Shown here in pieces: positions 26,418 to 35,588 of a stretch of 64,000 bases of DNA. Source of the stretch: Bacteroidales bacterium UBA5536 (GTDB lineage Bacteria; Bacteroidota; Bacteroidia; Bacteroidales; F082); NCBI GenBank assembly GCA_002426795.1, contig DINQ01000024.1, positions 123,394 to 187,393 on the forward strand, given 5' to 3'. The notes beneath the pieces are model-generated. The model was not told the origin of the DNA. It was given only the letters and a program-made list of their open reading frames with translations, and searched no databases. Within the stretch, counting starts at the first letter, position 1. Every line of letters starts with the position of its first letter. A program made the position numbers and the translations under genes.

Positions 26418-27827
26418 CTAAAAGCCTTGTCCAAATACATCACCTTGTTGTTCTCTGCGCGTTTTCCGCTCCTCATCTACTCGCTTGCTTTCAGCTTGTG
26501 AATCGTTGATGTACGGGTTTAATTCCCTGCCTGTTTCTTCACTCATCATTCCACTATCAATTGAATTGACAAGGTTTGAAATAACCTCTTGGATATCCTC
26601 CCCAAACGGACTCTGGAACTGGGCATCGACCACAAGATTATCCACCTGGCTTTTGAGTTTGATATCAAGGACATTGGCAATTGCTGACTTGATAAGTGAG
26701 ATAAACCGGTCAATCAACTCATCGTGTGTTTCTTTGTGCTTTTGGGCCTTGATCTCGGCCAATATCATCATTTGTTTGAGTGCTTTACCAGAGATAGTGG
26801 ACAAACCTTTCATCTGGTCAAAGCTGATATTTGGAGTGAAGCTCTTACTCAGTATCTGCTTCTCCAGATACTCAAGTTCCAGTTTCTTAAGCTCCGGGGC
26901 GCTGTCAATGGTGAGGTACTTAACATCACCATCCTTACTATCCTTAATGAATAGTTTCCCTGGTTCAGACTTTTCCGGCATATTCTTCAACACATCTGCA
27001 GTAACAACGACAGCCGGCGAACTGAAATAATCATTTACATCAGCATTAACCGATGCGATCCATTCTTCTCTTTCGATGAGCCTTTGTACTCCTTTGTGTT
27101 CCTTTTCTTGCCGGAAATAAATTACAGGGATTTTACCAATCAGGTTCTTTTCTTCAATCACATCCCAACCGAGATCCTTCTTCTTACAGCGATAAATGAT
27201 ATCTTTTGTGAAAATATCGATGTGTTTAACCGCTTTACCATCATACATCAGGTAGTAACCCCGTGCAAAAGTCATCAACTTGTCGTAATTATCGAACATA
27301 GTGTACAGCTCATCTCCACGACTTCTGGCCAACACTTTCAGTAATGCTTCCGGCTGCCCTTCATCGTTTTTGTAAACATGAAGTAACAAGGCCGACTCCG
27401 TTTCAGCTCCGGCTAAACGTTTACACTGCCTTATACGGCTGTCGAATCTGGTTTCCTTGACTATATCAAGGAAGCTTTTGTAGGCATCATCGGTTCCATC
27501 GCTTGTTTGACTGAACTTAACGGGCTTGCCATACAGAAACACCATTGCGATTTCATTGATGAACTCCTGGTATGGAATCGGGAGCTTCCATTGTTTTTCT
27601 GTACGCACCACCCTTCCCTCGGCATCTTTAATGATTTTATCAGGCCTTGAAACGATCTTGTGTTTATCAACTATGTATTCTTTAAGCGCCTCTTCTACTT
27701 CCGTTCCTCTGTACGACATCAAACGCACCAGGTTGTCAATATCTTTACTTTTAAGCAGGTTTTCAAAGTTCTGCTGAACGCCAAGAACCGATTTTACTTT
27801 ATTTGAAATTACAGTCATGATACTCAT
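26418..27827 (-). CDS. Portal protein (SPP1 gp6-like)
   Basis: 469 residues. It has the length and features of SPP1 gp6-type portals: an N-terminal region that reads through KQWKLPIPYQEFINEIAMVF, a central domain with IPVIYFRQEKEHKG, and FDQMKGLSTISGKALKQMMI, the conserved helix of this family. Lies directly after the terminase large subunit gene. The portal is the dodecameric channel for DNA packaging. Confidence 0.9.
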   Translation of the reverse strand: MSIMTVISNKVKSVLGVQQNFENLLKSKDIDNLVRLMSYRGTEVEEALKEYIVDKHKIVSRPDKIIKDAEGRVVRTEKQWKLPIPYQEFINEIAMVFLYGKPVKFSQTSDGTDDAYKSFLDIVKETRFDSRIRQCKRLAGAETESALLLHVYKNDEGQPEALLKVLARSRGDELYTMFDNYDKLMTFARGYYLMYDGKAVKHIDIFTKDIIYRCKKKDLGWDVIEEKNLIGKIPVIYFRQEKEHKGVQRLIEREEWIASVNADVNDYFSSPAVVVTADVLKNMPEKSEPGKLFIKDSKDGDVKYLTIDSAPELKKLELEYLEKQILSKSFTPNISFDQMKGLSTISGKALKQMMILAEIKAQKHKETHDELIDRFISLIKSAIANVLDIKLKSQVDNLVVDAQFQSPFGEDIQEVISNLVNSIDSGMMSEETGRELNPYINDSQAESKRVDEERKTRREQQGDVFGQGF

Positions 27828-27837
27828 TGCTTTTGTC

Positions 27838-29310
27838 TTATAAGAAACCTAAACTCTCTTTTGTGATATTATTCGGGACATCAACCTTCCCATCGATATA
27901 GAAGTCTATCGCATAGCATAGCAGATCCACATACTCATCATGCGTTTTAAGCGGGAATCCACACACCTCATCAATAAAACCCTCATTCCACTCTCCCTCA
28001 ACCAGGTATACCCGGCCACATTCGACAGTTGGACTGGCAGCGTTAAGTCTTGTTTCTTTGCTGTCGTTTGGCGTTGGCGTTTCGGTAACATTCAGGGTTG
28101 TGTCTCTTTGCAACTGATGTACGACTGATTTTCCATTTGCTTTTGGCTCAATCCTAAGGGTGCTGCGCTTATCATAGTTGTTTGCCTCTACGTAACCCGG
28201 GAGAAACTTGATAAGATCAGGGAACTGCTTGTAAAGCTTTCTGGCATCAAATATGAATATTGCGTTATTGATATAAGTTGTAGCGATAATTCCTGAGGGG
28301 TCGTTGTCTGTTTTCTTTTTCTTCTCATCGTAAGCCGTATCAATGAAGAAATGTACTGGAGCATTGCCGCGGATTGCCATAAATTGAGCGAGTGGGATTT
28401 TACGAAACCAATCTTCCTTGATGATATTACCACCCTCAACAGTAGGTGACTGGTCATACTGTCCGGCATATCCCTTGCTTCCAAGGTCAACCTTTGCTTC
28501 TTCAAGAACCTTTGCTGACAACCTTTTCGGGTCCATCAGGCCATTTATATAGTTTTTGCGAAGCTCAACCGGCTTCACATTATCACCATCTTCAGCTGGT
28601 AAACAGATATGTTTTATATTCTCACCCTTACGCTTGAGCAGGTATCCAGATACATCGTCCTCATGCAGGCGCTGCATGATGGTTACTACTGGCGTGTTCT
28701 CTTTGTCGACTTTACGTGAAGAAAGCGTTTTAGTGTGTTCTTTCGCCTGTTCTCTTAAGGCATCCGAACTGGCTTGCTTTGGATTTTGCGGGTCATCATT
28801 AATGATCACATGGCCATGCTTCCCGGTAATTGTTCCTCCGGTAGATGTTGTGTACCTGGCACCTGTTGAGGTGGTCTCATAGGACCCGGTTGCACTCTTA
28901 TCACGCCGTATCCTCACTTCCGGGAAGAGCTGCATGTATTTGTCACTCTGAATGATGTCCTTGCTTTTTGATGCATGGTCGAGTGATAGATCACCGGAGT
29001 ATGAGTTTGAAATAACCCTCAGTGAGGCATCTTGTGTCCACAGCCAAGCCGGCCACATCACAGTAACAATCGTGCTTTTTGTAGTTCCTGGTGAAATATT
29101 GATGAGAAGGTCATACGGTTTTGGTTCGCGGCTTACAATCGAGTATGACAAGACCTGTAATTCCTCACACAAGTAAGGAATATGCCAATTGTATACCGGT
29201 TGTTCTCTAATAATCACATCCCAAAAAGTTTTGACGAAGTAGAAGAAACTTCTTCTACACATTTCGCGGTCATAGGCAGTTTTAAGAGCTTCGACATCAT
29301 CCTTTTTCAT
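27838..29310 (-). CDS. Terminase large subunit
   Basis: 490 residues. ATPase part with LLINISPGTTKSTI (Walker A-like deviant, residues about 68-81) and a Walker B-like region HVIINDDPQNPKQA; C-terminal nuclease with FFIDTAYDEKKKK (acidic cluster). Such Ser/Thr-rich deviant P-loops are common for terminases. It packages DNA into the prohead with the small subunit encoded just upstream, whose gene overlaps it by 14 bases. Confidence 0.92.
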   Translation of the reverse strand: MKKDDVEALKTAYDREMCRRSFFYFVKTFWDVIIREQPVYNWHIPYLCEELQVLSYSIVSREPKPYDLLINISPGTTKSTIVTVMWPAWLWTQDASLRVISNSYSGDLSLDHASKSKDIIQSDKYMQLFPEVRIRRDKSATGSYETTSTGARYTTSTGGTITGKHGHVIINDDPQNPKQASSDALREQAKEHTKTLSSRKVDKENTPVVTIMQRLHEDDVSGYLLKRKGENIKHICLPAEDGDNVKPVELRKNYINGLMDPKRLSAKVLEEAKVDLGSKGYAGQYDQSPTVEGGNIIKEDWFRKIPLAQFMAIRGNAPVHFFIDTAYDEKKKKTDNDPSGIIATTYINNAIFIFDARKLYKQFPDLIKFLPGYVEANNYDKRSTLRIEPKANGKSVVHQLQRDTTLNVTETPTPNDSKETRLNAASPTVECGRVYLVEGEWNEGFIDEVCGFPLKTHDEYVDLLCYAIDFYIDGKVDVPNNITKESLGFL

Positions 29311-29725
29311 TTGACTTGTCTAATATCTTACCTAATGCTGCAAGATCTTCGTCTGATAAATCACTCAAATCGTATTTCTTATTCACAGCAATACCGGCTC
29401 CATCAGCCCCGGTAACTTCTGTTCGTTCGCTGTAGCCACGGTCTTTCGCTTTAGTTTTTAAATAGAAAATTATTGCGGTGGTGTCTTTCTTCTTAATTTT
29501 TTCGAGCAAGGCAAATTCGGCCATGTCTTTTTGAATCTCACAAATATTCTCTGCCTTTTCACGAAAGTCTTCATCTTCCTTGAACCAGTTATAATAGGTC
29601 ACACGACTTATCCCAGCAGCCTCACAGGCATAGGCAACCACACCCATTGTCTCCTTCAGTTTTTCAAGGAGAATCTCTTTCTTGCGCTTTTTGGTCATGC
29701 GCCTTCCCTGCCCTGCCCTGCTCAT
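29297..29725 (-). CDS. Terminase small subunit
   Basis: 142 residues. N-terminal basic region followed by a helix-turn-helix: VVAYACEAAGISRVTYYNWFKEDEDF. The C-terminal helical part TTAIIFYLKTKAKDRGYSER and acidic tail are typical of terminase small subunits of the phBC6A51 kind. The ATG overlaps the stop of the PAPS-reductase-like gene (ATGA). It recognises the packaging site. Confidence 0.82.
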   Translation of the reverse strand: MSRAGQGRRMTKKRKKEILLEKLKETMGVVAYACEAAGISRVTYYNWFKEDEDFREKAENICEIQKDMAEFALLEKIKKKDTTAIIFYLKTKAKDRGYSERTEVTGADGAGIAVNKKYDLSDLSDEDLAALGKILDKSNEKG

Positions 29726-30792
29726 TGCGCAGAATCATTAAAAATGTCACTGGTTATTTTCCTAATGGTTCGGTTTTTTGGATCACCTGCCACAAGCACT
29801 TGGAATAATCCCCTGCAGGTTTTATTGGAGGTCTTTTCATTTACCCTTGCATACAACTTCTTCACCTGTTTATATCCCGGGTACAAATCAGGGTGTTGAG
29901 ATGCCTTTTTGAGCTCAAGCTTTAATAGTTTTCGATAGTCTTTATTCTCGTCTCCGTCAAACATTGAATCCTGCCTTGAGCTGCGGAACATATCTGTTTC
30001 CCAATACAGCATAACAAGATCAGCATTGGGTTCTCTGCGGACAATACGTTCAAAAAGGTTTGGATAGAATTCAAGTACTTTTGGTAGTGTCTTGATCGTG
30101 TCGATGCTGAAAAACTGACTAATCCTGAGCTTGTTTACTGGCACTCCAACCTTGTATAAGTAGAGATAGGTCACGGGGAAACTCAGGTTGTGGAGTTTCA
30201 TGTAGAACCACACGTCATTATCTCGCCAGTCATAGATCGGATAAACATATGGAGACTTGGACTTTTCAGCGATAGAATTCATCCGTTGAACCGACTCATA
30301 AATCCTAAGGCCGACAAATTGGGGCATATCACCAAACACCCGTCTTGAAAACTGCTGATAGGTCATCCCCATCACAAATTTTGCATGGTTCCGGATCGCA
30401 AACTTTGGCATAGGTTTGATCCACACATCTTCCTTCCCTGGCTCCCAGCAAATGAAACTTTCATCATTTTCCAGCCTGTTTACACAGTTGTAGTGTTTGA
30501 TTGGGAGACAGAACCAATAGAACTTGGCTCCAAGACTCAGGAACTTTGCCCTCCATTGAAGAACCATCTGCTCAAAATCAGGATACACTCCTTCCTCATC
30601 GAAGAAAACCACTATCAACCGGTTAAATGATATGCTGTATTTCTGCATAGTTTTGATGATGATATCCCCCATGACAATACTATCCTTTCCACCGGAAAAG
30701 GAAAGAATTGCATATGCATGCTTGTTAAAGGTTTCGAGAACCCTTCTTTCGGCAGCTACCAATACATCAAAATCGTATGCCTTGACTTTCAT
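29722..30792 (-). CDS. PAPS-reductase-like PP-loop protein (IbrA / DUF3440-like)
   Basis: 356 residues. PP-loop motif SFSGGKDSIV near residue 33 marks the ATP-pyrophosphatase (PAPS reductase, DndC) superfamily. The body VYPIYDWRDNDVWFYM is a family signature. The C-terminal third lacks the redox CxxC expected for sulfate reduction. It overlaps a ParB-like gene (4 bases), the IbrA-IbrB pairing known from enterobacterial prophages. The substrate is unknown; it may adenylate or thiolate a nucleic acid or a small molecule. A second pair lies directly upstream. Confidence 0.78.
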   Translation of the reverse strand: MKVKAYDFDVLVAAERRVLETFNKHAYAILSFSGGKDSIVMGDIIIKTMQKYSISFNRLIVVFFDEEGVYPDFEQMVLQWRAKFLSLGAKFYWFCLPIKHYNCVNRLENDESFICWEPGKEDVWIKPMPKFAIRNHAKFVMGMTYQQFSRRVFGDMPQFVGLRIYESVQRMNSIAEKSKSPYVYPIYDWRDNDVWFYMKLHNLSFPVTYLYLYKVGVPVNKLRISQFFSIDTIKTLPKVLEFYPNLFERIVRREPNADLVMLYWETDMFRSSRQDSMFDGDENKDYRKLLKLELKKASQHPDLYPGYKQVKKLYARVNEKTSNKTCRGLFQVLVAGDPKNRTIRKITSDIFNDSAQ

Positions 30793-31310
30793 TTGTATTT
30801 CCTCCTTACCTCAGCCTTGTTGAAGCCCTGACGTTTTATTACCAGATTAAGGAAAGACTCCCGATCGATCTTTGAGAGACGGAAGATCTCCTCACGGCTC
30901 ATGCCAATCTCCTTGGAAATCTCATCAACAGTCTTACCCTTGTCCAGAAGTGTTTTGACAATGTTTTCCATTGGCTCAAGCAGGTGTGTACCACGCGCCC
31001 GGTTAAATGTCACTGTACCATACATGTTCTTGGATTCATCTTCATGAGCAACAACAACCACAGGGATCTGATTATGGAGTAGGCTCTTTAGCGGCTCACG
31101 CCCTGAAACAAGCCAGCGGTGAAAACCATCGATGATTGTATAGTCAGGGCGAATCACAATAGGAAAGCAGAACCCATTGGTAAGAATGGACTGCATAAGC
31201 AGTTTAAGGTTCTTCTCTAGCACCTTGTTTGGGTTATAATCATTCGGCTTAATCAGGTCCCGACTGATAAACTGCATCTCCCTGAGCGGCTTGAAAAGGT
31301 CATTTTCCAT
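30789..31310 (-). CDS. ParB/sulfiredoxin-like protein (IbrB-like)
   Basis: 173 residues from the ATG at 31310 (2 bases after the stop of the next gene; a farther upstream ATG overlaps that gene and is less likely). ParB-like core: LIKPNDYNPNKVLEKNLKLL, then a central DGFHRWLV segment, with a C-terminal helix-turn-helix DEISKEIGMSREEIFRLS. DGFHRW and a partner PP-loop gene are what one sees with IbrB. Such folds bind nucleotides and sometimes cut DNA or phosphorylate; here function is unknown. Confidence 0.75.
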   Translation of the reverse strand: MENDLFKPLREMQFISRDLIKPNDYNPNKVLEKNLKLLMQSILTNGFCFPIVIRPDYTIIDGFHRWLVSGREPLKSLLHNQIPVVVVAHEDESKNMYGTVTFNRARGTHLLEPMENIVKTLLDKGKTVDEISKEIGMSREEIFRLSKIDRESFLNLVIKRQGFNKAEVRRKYK

Positions 31311-31312
31311 GC

Positions 31313-31885
31313 TTAGATCGTTATTTCGGTTCCACAATGGGGGCAAGTAATTGTTGCAGCTCTTTGCATCCCGGCGTCAATCTCATCAAGGTCATTACGC
31401 TGGGCATTTTCATCATCCTGTGAATATGACTCGTTTCTTCGTGCTGGCTTGGTGAAATCCACACCCATATTGTCAGGGCTAATTTCATTGAGGATTGTAT
31501 CCAGGTAGTCATTTGAAAAACCGATAATGTCGAATTCCGCAATCTCCTTCACAATCTTTTCCACCTGAGAGAAATTCACGTAACTCATGCTTTGAATCTT
31601 GTTGTCTTCAAGCAGAAGTTTCATTTTCTGTTTCTCGCTCAGCCCTTTGATCACTGTGACCTTGGCTTTTGTCTCTCCCATCTGTTCCAGCGCCATCTTT
31701 TTACCATGGCCACAAATGACCAGGTAGTTCTCATCACAAATGATTGGGTAATACTGACCATAGCGATCCATACTCTTCACCAGGGCATCAATCTGCTCTT
31801 TGGTGTGAATATTGGGGTTTTCTGGATGGTTTTTGAGTAACGATAAATCCAGAAGCTTATCTTCGTGTTTGACTGCTTTTGCCAT
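31313..31885 (-). CDS. ParB-like nucleotide/DNA-binding protein with C-terminal zinc ribbon
   Basis: 190 residues. N-terminal ParB-like core: LLKNHPENPNIHTKEQIDALVKSM, then VICGHGKKMAL, which resembles ParB domains fused or linked to phage DNA modification enzymes. A C-terminal CPHCG follows after a Asp/Asn-rich linker; only one pair of Cys is seen, so the zinc ribbon is incomplete or dimeric. Overlaps the PAPS-reductase-like gene upstream by 29 bases. Partner of one of the PP-loop proteins. Confidence 0.72.
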   Translation of the reverse strand: MAKAVKHEDKLLDLSLLKNHPENPNIHTKEQIDALVKSMDRYGQYYPIICDENYLVICGHGKKMALEQMGETKAKVTVIKGLSEKQKMKLLLEDNKIQSMSYVNFSQVEKIVKEIAEFDIIGFSNDYLDTILNEISPDNMGVDFTKPARRNESYSQDDENAQRNDLDEIDAGMQRAATITCPHCGTEITI

Positions 31886-32678
31886 ACTTTTCTAGTATTT
31901 GACGTGCTTCGATAAAGTAATTTGCTGCTTTTTCAAGGGTTTGCGGACAAATCTGGTAGAGAGTTTCCCATGATCTTTTGCGGCCTTCAATAGAAGTTTG
32001 CACCGGCCATACACCGGTACCACTTAGCCACCCTTCCGGATCGTTGTAAATTGGAGGAAGGTTTCTGTTCTTGAAATAATGACAGGCCGCAAGCACATGT
32101 TCATGCCTCCAGTGCGCGATAGGAGAAAATCTTGTCACCCCTTTTCGATCGGTATAGATGTTGGTTCCCCGTCCTCCAGTATAATTACCGTCCTGTGTTC
32201 TACGACCTAAAAGAATGACATCAAGGCTGGCATCTTGATAGAAGCTTGCTTGTGCCTGATGCTGGATGAGAGCATACCACTTGGCCATGAGCACTGAGGA
32301 TTCCGGAAAGACCATGTGTGGATGTTTTATTAACCAATCATATCCAATACCGGCATCCCATGAGATACAGCCAGTGGGCTTGTTGTTATCGATCCACCTC
32401 ATGTAATGCGGGTACTCTATCTCTTTGGATAAGCCTATGACAGAGAGGTGAACTCCTGCCAGCTCACAAACCACTTGCAGTGCAATGCTGTCTTTCCCTC
32501 CTGACCATGCATAGCCAGCTCGCTTACCATGGACTTTTGATTTGATGTCCATAGCAGCCTCATAGACCAAGCGCTCACACTCATCCTTTGAAACAACTCT
32601 TTCGATATTGTCCCACAGACGAATAAAGTCTTCATTTCTGGCCGTCTGCTTTCTGCCTGGTAGAGAAACGTTTTCCAT
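31857..32678 (-). CDS. Second PAPS-reductase-like PP-loop protein
   Basis: 273 residues. PP-loop GYAWSGGKDSIALQ near residue 57; later CISWDAGIGYDW and VILLGRRTQDGNY, both seen in the PAPS-reductase-like family. It is a different subfamily from the protein encoded at 29722-30792, not a recent duplicate. With the two ParB-like genes it forms a block of two PP-loop and two ParB-like genes with overlaps of 29, 0 and 4 bases, all transcribed toward the terminase genes. Confidence 0.75.
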   Translation of the reverse strand: MENVSLPGRKQTARNEDFIRLWDNIERVVSKDECERLVYEAAMDIKSKVHGKRAGYAWSGGKDSIALQVVCELAGVHLSVIGLSKEIEYPHYMRWIDNNKPTGCISWDAGIGYDWLIKHPHMVFPESSVLMAKWYALIQHQAQASFYQDASLDVILLGRRTQDGNYTGGRGTNIYTDRKGVTRFSPIAHWRHEHVLAACHYFKNRNLPPIYNDPEGWLSGTGVWPVQTSIEGRKRSWETLYQICPQTLEKAANYFIEARQILEKYGKSSQTRR

Positions 32679-33277
32679 TACAAATGAATTGCTGTTGAAA
32701 TGGTTACCTGGTCAGTTCCGGTGTCATACCTGAGTTGAAGCCAGGATAGTTTTGTCATTTTAAACCTCAGGTTTGTTACCAGGCCCGGGTTCATCCGAAA
32801 AGCATACCCGGCATTAAACACTAATCTTCCAGATGCATATCCAGCAACAAATTGAAGCCTGTCGGATTGAAGAAATTTGTCATTCCGGAAGAAATTGTAC
32901 CAGGTGAAGTCAACCATATAACTACCCAGTTTGGCCGTTCCTGAAAGTGTTTCACTTAGCCTGCCGGTTTTGAGGTTGTAGACTGTCCGCATCAACAGGT
33001 AATACTTCTGCTTGTAGTTGAGGTTGAGCCAAATTTGAGGTGATGCGCTCTCCTGATTGATATTATACTGCAGGACCGGAGTCAGTGAAACCCAATCTGC
33101 AAGTGTGGCTTTCACTCCGACAAATGGAGCAGCGCTTACGTTATCTGGGTTATTTACAGATACGTTCACCGGCATCCAATATCTGAATACCGTGGGCTGG
33201 GTGATACCATCGTACACCTGAGCGGATAAGCCGAGAGAGGCTAAAAGGAAAATGAGAATGATGCTAAACTTTTTCAT
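32678..33277 (-). CDS. Secreted outer-membrane beta-barrel-like protein
   Basis: 199 residues from the ATG at 33277, starting MKKFSIILIFLLASLGLSAQ, a clear signal peptide. After it come amphipathic strand pairs (YYLLMRTVYN, SYMVDFTWYNFF, LVFNAGYAFR) and a C-terminal aromatic-poor strand, typical of a small outer-membrane beta barrel. In a phage of a Gram-negative host this would alter the cell surface of the lysogen, for instance to block other phages (inferred). It ends 1 base into the PP-loop gene. Confidence 0.65.
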   Translation of the reverse strand: MKKFSIILIFLLASLGLSAQVYDGITQPTVFRYWMPVNVSVNNPDNVSAAPFVGVKATLADWVSLTPVLQYNINQESASPQIWLNLNYKQKYYLLMRTVYNLKTGRLSETLSGTAKLGSYMVDFTWYNFFRNDKFLQSDRLQFVAGYASGRLVFNAGYAFRMNPGLVTNLRFKMTKLSWLQLRYDTGTDQVTISTAIHL

Positions 33278-33584
33278 GAATTTGGTTTTTGGTTTTTTTG
33301 AATTGTTTAAGAATTTTCTTGAGTGCATTCTTGGCATTAAGAGCAGCCACGTAAACAGTATCGGGTTCCTGAAAGACTTTAGACCTTTTTATTTGCCCAC
33401 CAGTAGTTGTAAGGATTACCTCCCCTTTTCTGTCCACTTTCTTGAGGGTGGCAGTTTTGACGTTGAAAGCAAACAAACTATGCCCAGGTTGAATTCTCAC
33501 CCGGCCAAGAAGCTTGTATTCCTTTTCGGCCTGGATGCGTACTTCTTGTTCTGGTTTGGACTGATGTAGTTGCGGATCGAGCAT
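33264..33584 (-). CDS. Hypothetical phage protein
   Basis: 106 residues, basic (lysine-rich C-terminus KKILKQFKKTKNQ), overlapping the signal-peptide start of the next gene by 14 bases. Strand-like stretches (LGRVRIQPGHSLFAF). No family recognised; short size and tight spacing indicate a real co-transcribed gene. Confidence 0.6.
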   Translation of the reverse strand: MLDPQLHQSKPEQEVRIQAEKEYKLLGRVRIQPGHSLFAFNVKTATLKKVDRKGEVILTTTGGQIKRSKVFQEPDTVYVAALNAKNALKKILKQFKKTKNQIHEKV

Positions 33585-33598
33585 AGTTCAGTTGAGTT

Positions 33599-33850
33599 TT
33601 ATTCAAATTCTGAAATGAAAACAGTTTCTTCAACTGAAAGCCATACCGGAGGTTGAGTGCTACCACTCACAATTGCAAGCCAAACACTTCCTGTTCGTTG
33701 AATAGTTTCTAACTCCTCAGCAGATAGTTTCCAGCGTGAAATACAAAGCCTACCATCTGTATAGACTGGCAAGTTTCCACATTCTTCTTCTGTCATGCTT
33801 TCTGGTGGGCCAAGAACAATATTGCTTTCATCAAAGTCTACTGGTTTCAT
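33599..33850 (-). CDS. Hypothetical phage protein
   Basis: 83 residues, acidic, with the phrase DFDESNIVLGPPESM near the N-terminus, then CISRWKLSAEELETIQ and a strand-rich end (VWLAIVSGSTQPPVWLS). It overlaps the following gene by 4 bases. I do not recognise the family. Confidence 0.6.
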   Translation of the reverse strand: MKPVDFDESNIVLGPPESMTEEECGNLPVYTDGRLCISRWKLSAEELETIQRTGSVWLAIVSGSTQPPVWLSVEETVFISEFE

Positions 33851-34191
33851 GATTGTTGATTCTTTTGTGCATTATCAAGTATTTTTTCAGACAAATTTTT
33901 AAACTGGATAGCGGCTTCAGAAAAAGGGTTTCCAGTATCACCAAGGAATTCTTTTGGAGGTATTCTCATAAATGAAAATCTGTCAGCAATAACTGATTCC
34001 CTGTCCTTTGCCCTTAAAGCCACTGATATCCCGGTAACCTTGCCTTTCTCATGCGCTTCACCTATAGCCTCTAAATCACGAAACAAAAAGTGTAGCTTGT
34101 TGTATAGCGCTAACATTGCCCAAAAGCACTCTTCATGATCAGGAACTTTGCCATCTCTTGAATCACTAACGATATCAATCAATCTTCTCAT
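33847..34191 (-). CDS. Hypothetical phage protein
   Basis: 114 residues, mostly helical, with no membrane segment: MRRLIDIVSDSRDGKVPDHEECFWAML. It overlaps the symporter gene by 4 bases and the next gene by 4, so it is part of a translationally coupled run. No domain assignment. Confidence 0.6.
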   Translation of the reverse strand: MRRLIDIVSDSRDGKVPDHEECFWAMLALYNKLHFLFRDLEAIGEAHEKGKVTGISVALRAKDRESVIADRFSFMRIPPKEFLGDTGNPFSEAAIQFKNLSEKILDNAQKNQQS

Positions 34192-35588
34192 GCCAGCTTT
34201 CTTTTTGGGAGTGATACTGAAATAATCCCAGAAGCGAGTATTGTAAACAGAGAACCCACAACGATGAGTAAGGTATCTCCGGAAAATTTACCGATTGCAA
34301 AAACAGGGAGACCAAGGAGCATGCTTGTCAATAAGCCATAGAACAACCCTCTTTCACTCATTCGGATTCCACGAATAGCAAAAGCAGTTGGGAGCATGAC
34401 TGAAGCCCTCAATGTTCCATATATAAGGAACAGGTGAAGTATTTTAATGCCAGGAATGTTTGCTATGCCTATCGCTAAAGCGGCAACAATGATCATGCTT
34501 ATTCTTGCGATATCGACAGGCTTGTAGTTCTGCAGTTTTTTAATCCGTATTGTTAAGTCGTGGCCACTCACTGAAGATACAGCACAGATTATACTATCGA
34601 CTGTACTTATTAAACCGGAAAGAATCATGACCATAAACACCCAAAGGAACCAACTTGGCGCATAGGCTTTCACTGCTGCCACATTGACAAGCTGAGTATC
34701 TGATACCACGATACCATTGCCGGCAGCAAAGAATCCGAAAACAGCAAGCGAAATTGGCACCAGGGCAAATATGGCAGCGGCAAGCAACATTGAACGTTTT
34801 ACGTGCTGTTGCTTCACTGCGAAAATCCTTTGCCAGAACATCTGGTCTCCGAAGGTTCCTGAGAGCAGTCCTATTGTAGTAGGTATTCCAAAAGCAAGCG
34901 TTACACCAAGTCCTTTCCCGTTAAACATGCTTGTGATATCACCAGAAACACCTGACAACCCTTTTACCAGGCTTTCGGCACCTCCGCCATTGGTAAACAT
35001 AAATGGCAGACCAACCAGTAGAACAATGACAATCCATACCATCTGCCAGTGATCCGTGATCATACTTGCCTTTAATCCTTTACTTATTGAGTAGGTAAGT
35101 GGTATTACTGCCAGAAAAACAGTTGCGGCAAAAAAGTTCATGCCGGTCACCTTATACATGATAGTAGCACCGGCCAGAAGCTGAACCGCAAATGAAAGTA
35201 TCTGCAGACCAAAACTCTCAACCAGGTAAAGTGAATGTGTTCGATGGCCAAACTCCTCTCTAATATAATCGGAAAACGTCCATCCATTTGGATACTTGTT
35301 ACGCATCCAGGTAGCGAAATAGGCAAACAAAACAAGTGTTAACACATTTGGAACTGTGAACCAAACGACACCAACCCATCCACTTGTGTAAGCCTTTTCG
35401 GAGGCAATAAACAAGGATGGAGCCCACACCCATGTGGCTGCGAGCGAAAATGCAGCTGTGATCCAACCAATTTTACGATCTGCCAGTAAGAATCCCAGTT
35501 TCGTGTTTGATACCGAACGTACTGACTTAAATAGCACGAGCATCAGAATAAAGTAGCCCGTAAGTAGTAGAAAACCTGTCTCTTTCAT
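34188..35588 (-). CDS. Sodium:solute symporter (SSF-type)
   Basis: 466 residues with about 12-13 hydrophobic membrane segments spread over the full length. The pattern ATWVWAPSLFIASEKAYTSG after the first segments and FGDQMFWQRIFA in the middle are those of SSF transporters (proline/pantothenate/urea-type). Substrate not deducible. Starts the operon that runs to the terminase genes (overlap of 4 bases with the next gene), which makes a solute transporter an unusual phage cargo. It may serve the lysogen or feed the PP-loop enzymes encoded downstream (speculation). Confidence 0.82.
   Translation of the reverse strand: MKETGFLLLTGYFILMLVLFKSVRSVSNTKLGFLLADRKIGWITAAFSLAATWVWAPSLFIASEKAYTSGWVGVVWFTVPNVLTLVLFAYFATWMRNKYPNGWTFSDYIREEFGHRTHSLYLVESFGLQILSFAVQLLAGATIMYKVTGMNFFAATVFLAVIPLTYSISKGLKASMITDHWQMVWIVIVLLVGLPFMFTNGGGAESLVKGLSGVSGDITSMFNGKGLGVTLAFGIPTTIGLLSGTFGDQMFWQRIFAVKQQHVKRSMLLAAAIFALVPISLAVFGFFAAGNGIVVSDTQLVNVAAVKAYAPSWFLWVFMVMILSGLISTVDSIICAVSSVSGHDLTIRIKKLQNYKPVDIARISMIIVAALAIGIANIPGIKILHLFLIYGTLRASVMLPTAFAIRGIRMSERGLFYGLLTSMLLGLPVFAIGKFSGDTLLIVVGSLFTILASGIISVSLPKRKLA

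Noticed and set aside
31313..31885. Chromosome-partition ParB
   Set aside because: No ParA gene or parS-like repeat nearby; the ParB-like fold here is linked to a PP-loop gene, so IbrB-like or modification-related roles fit better.
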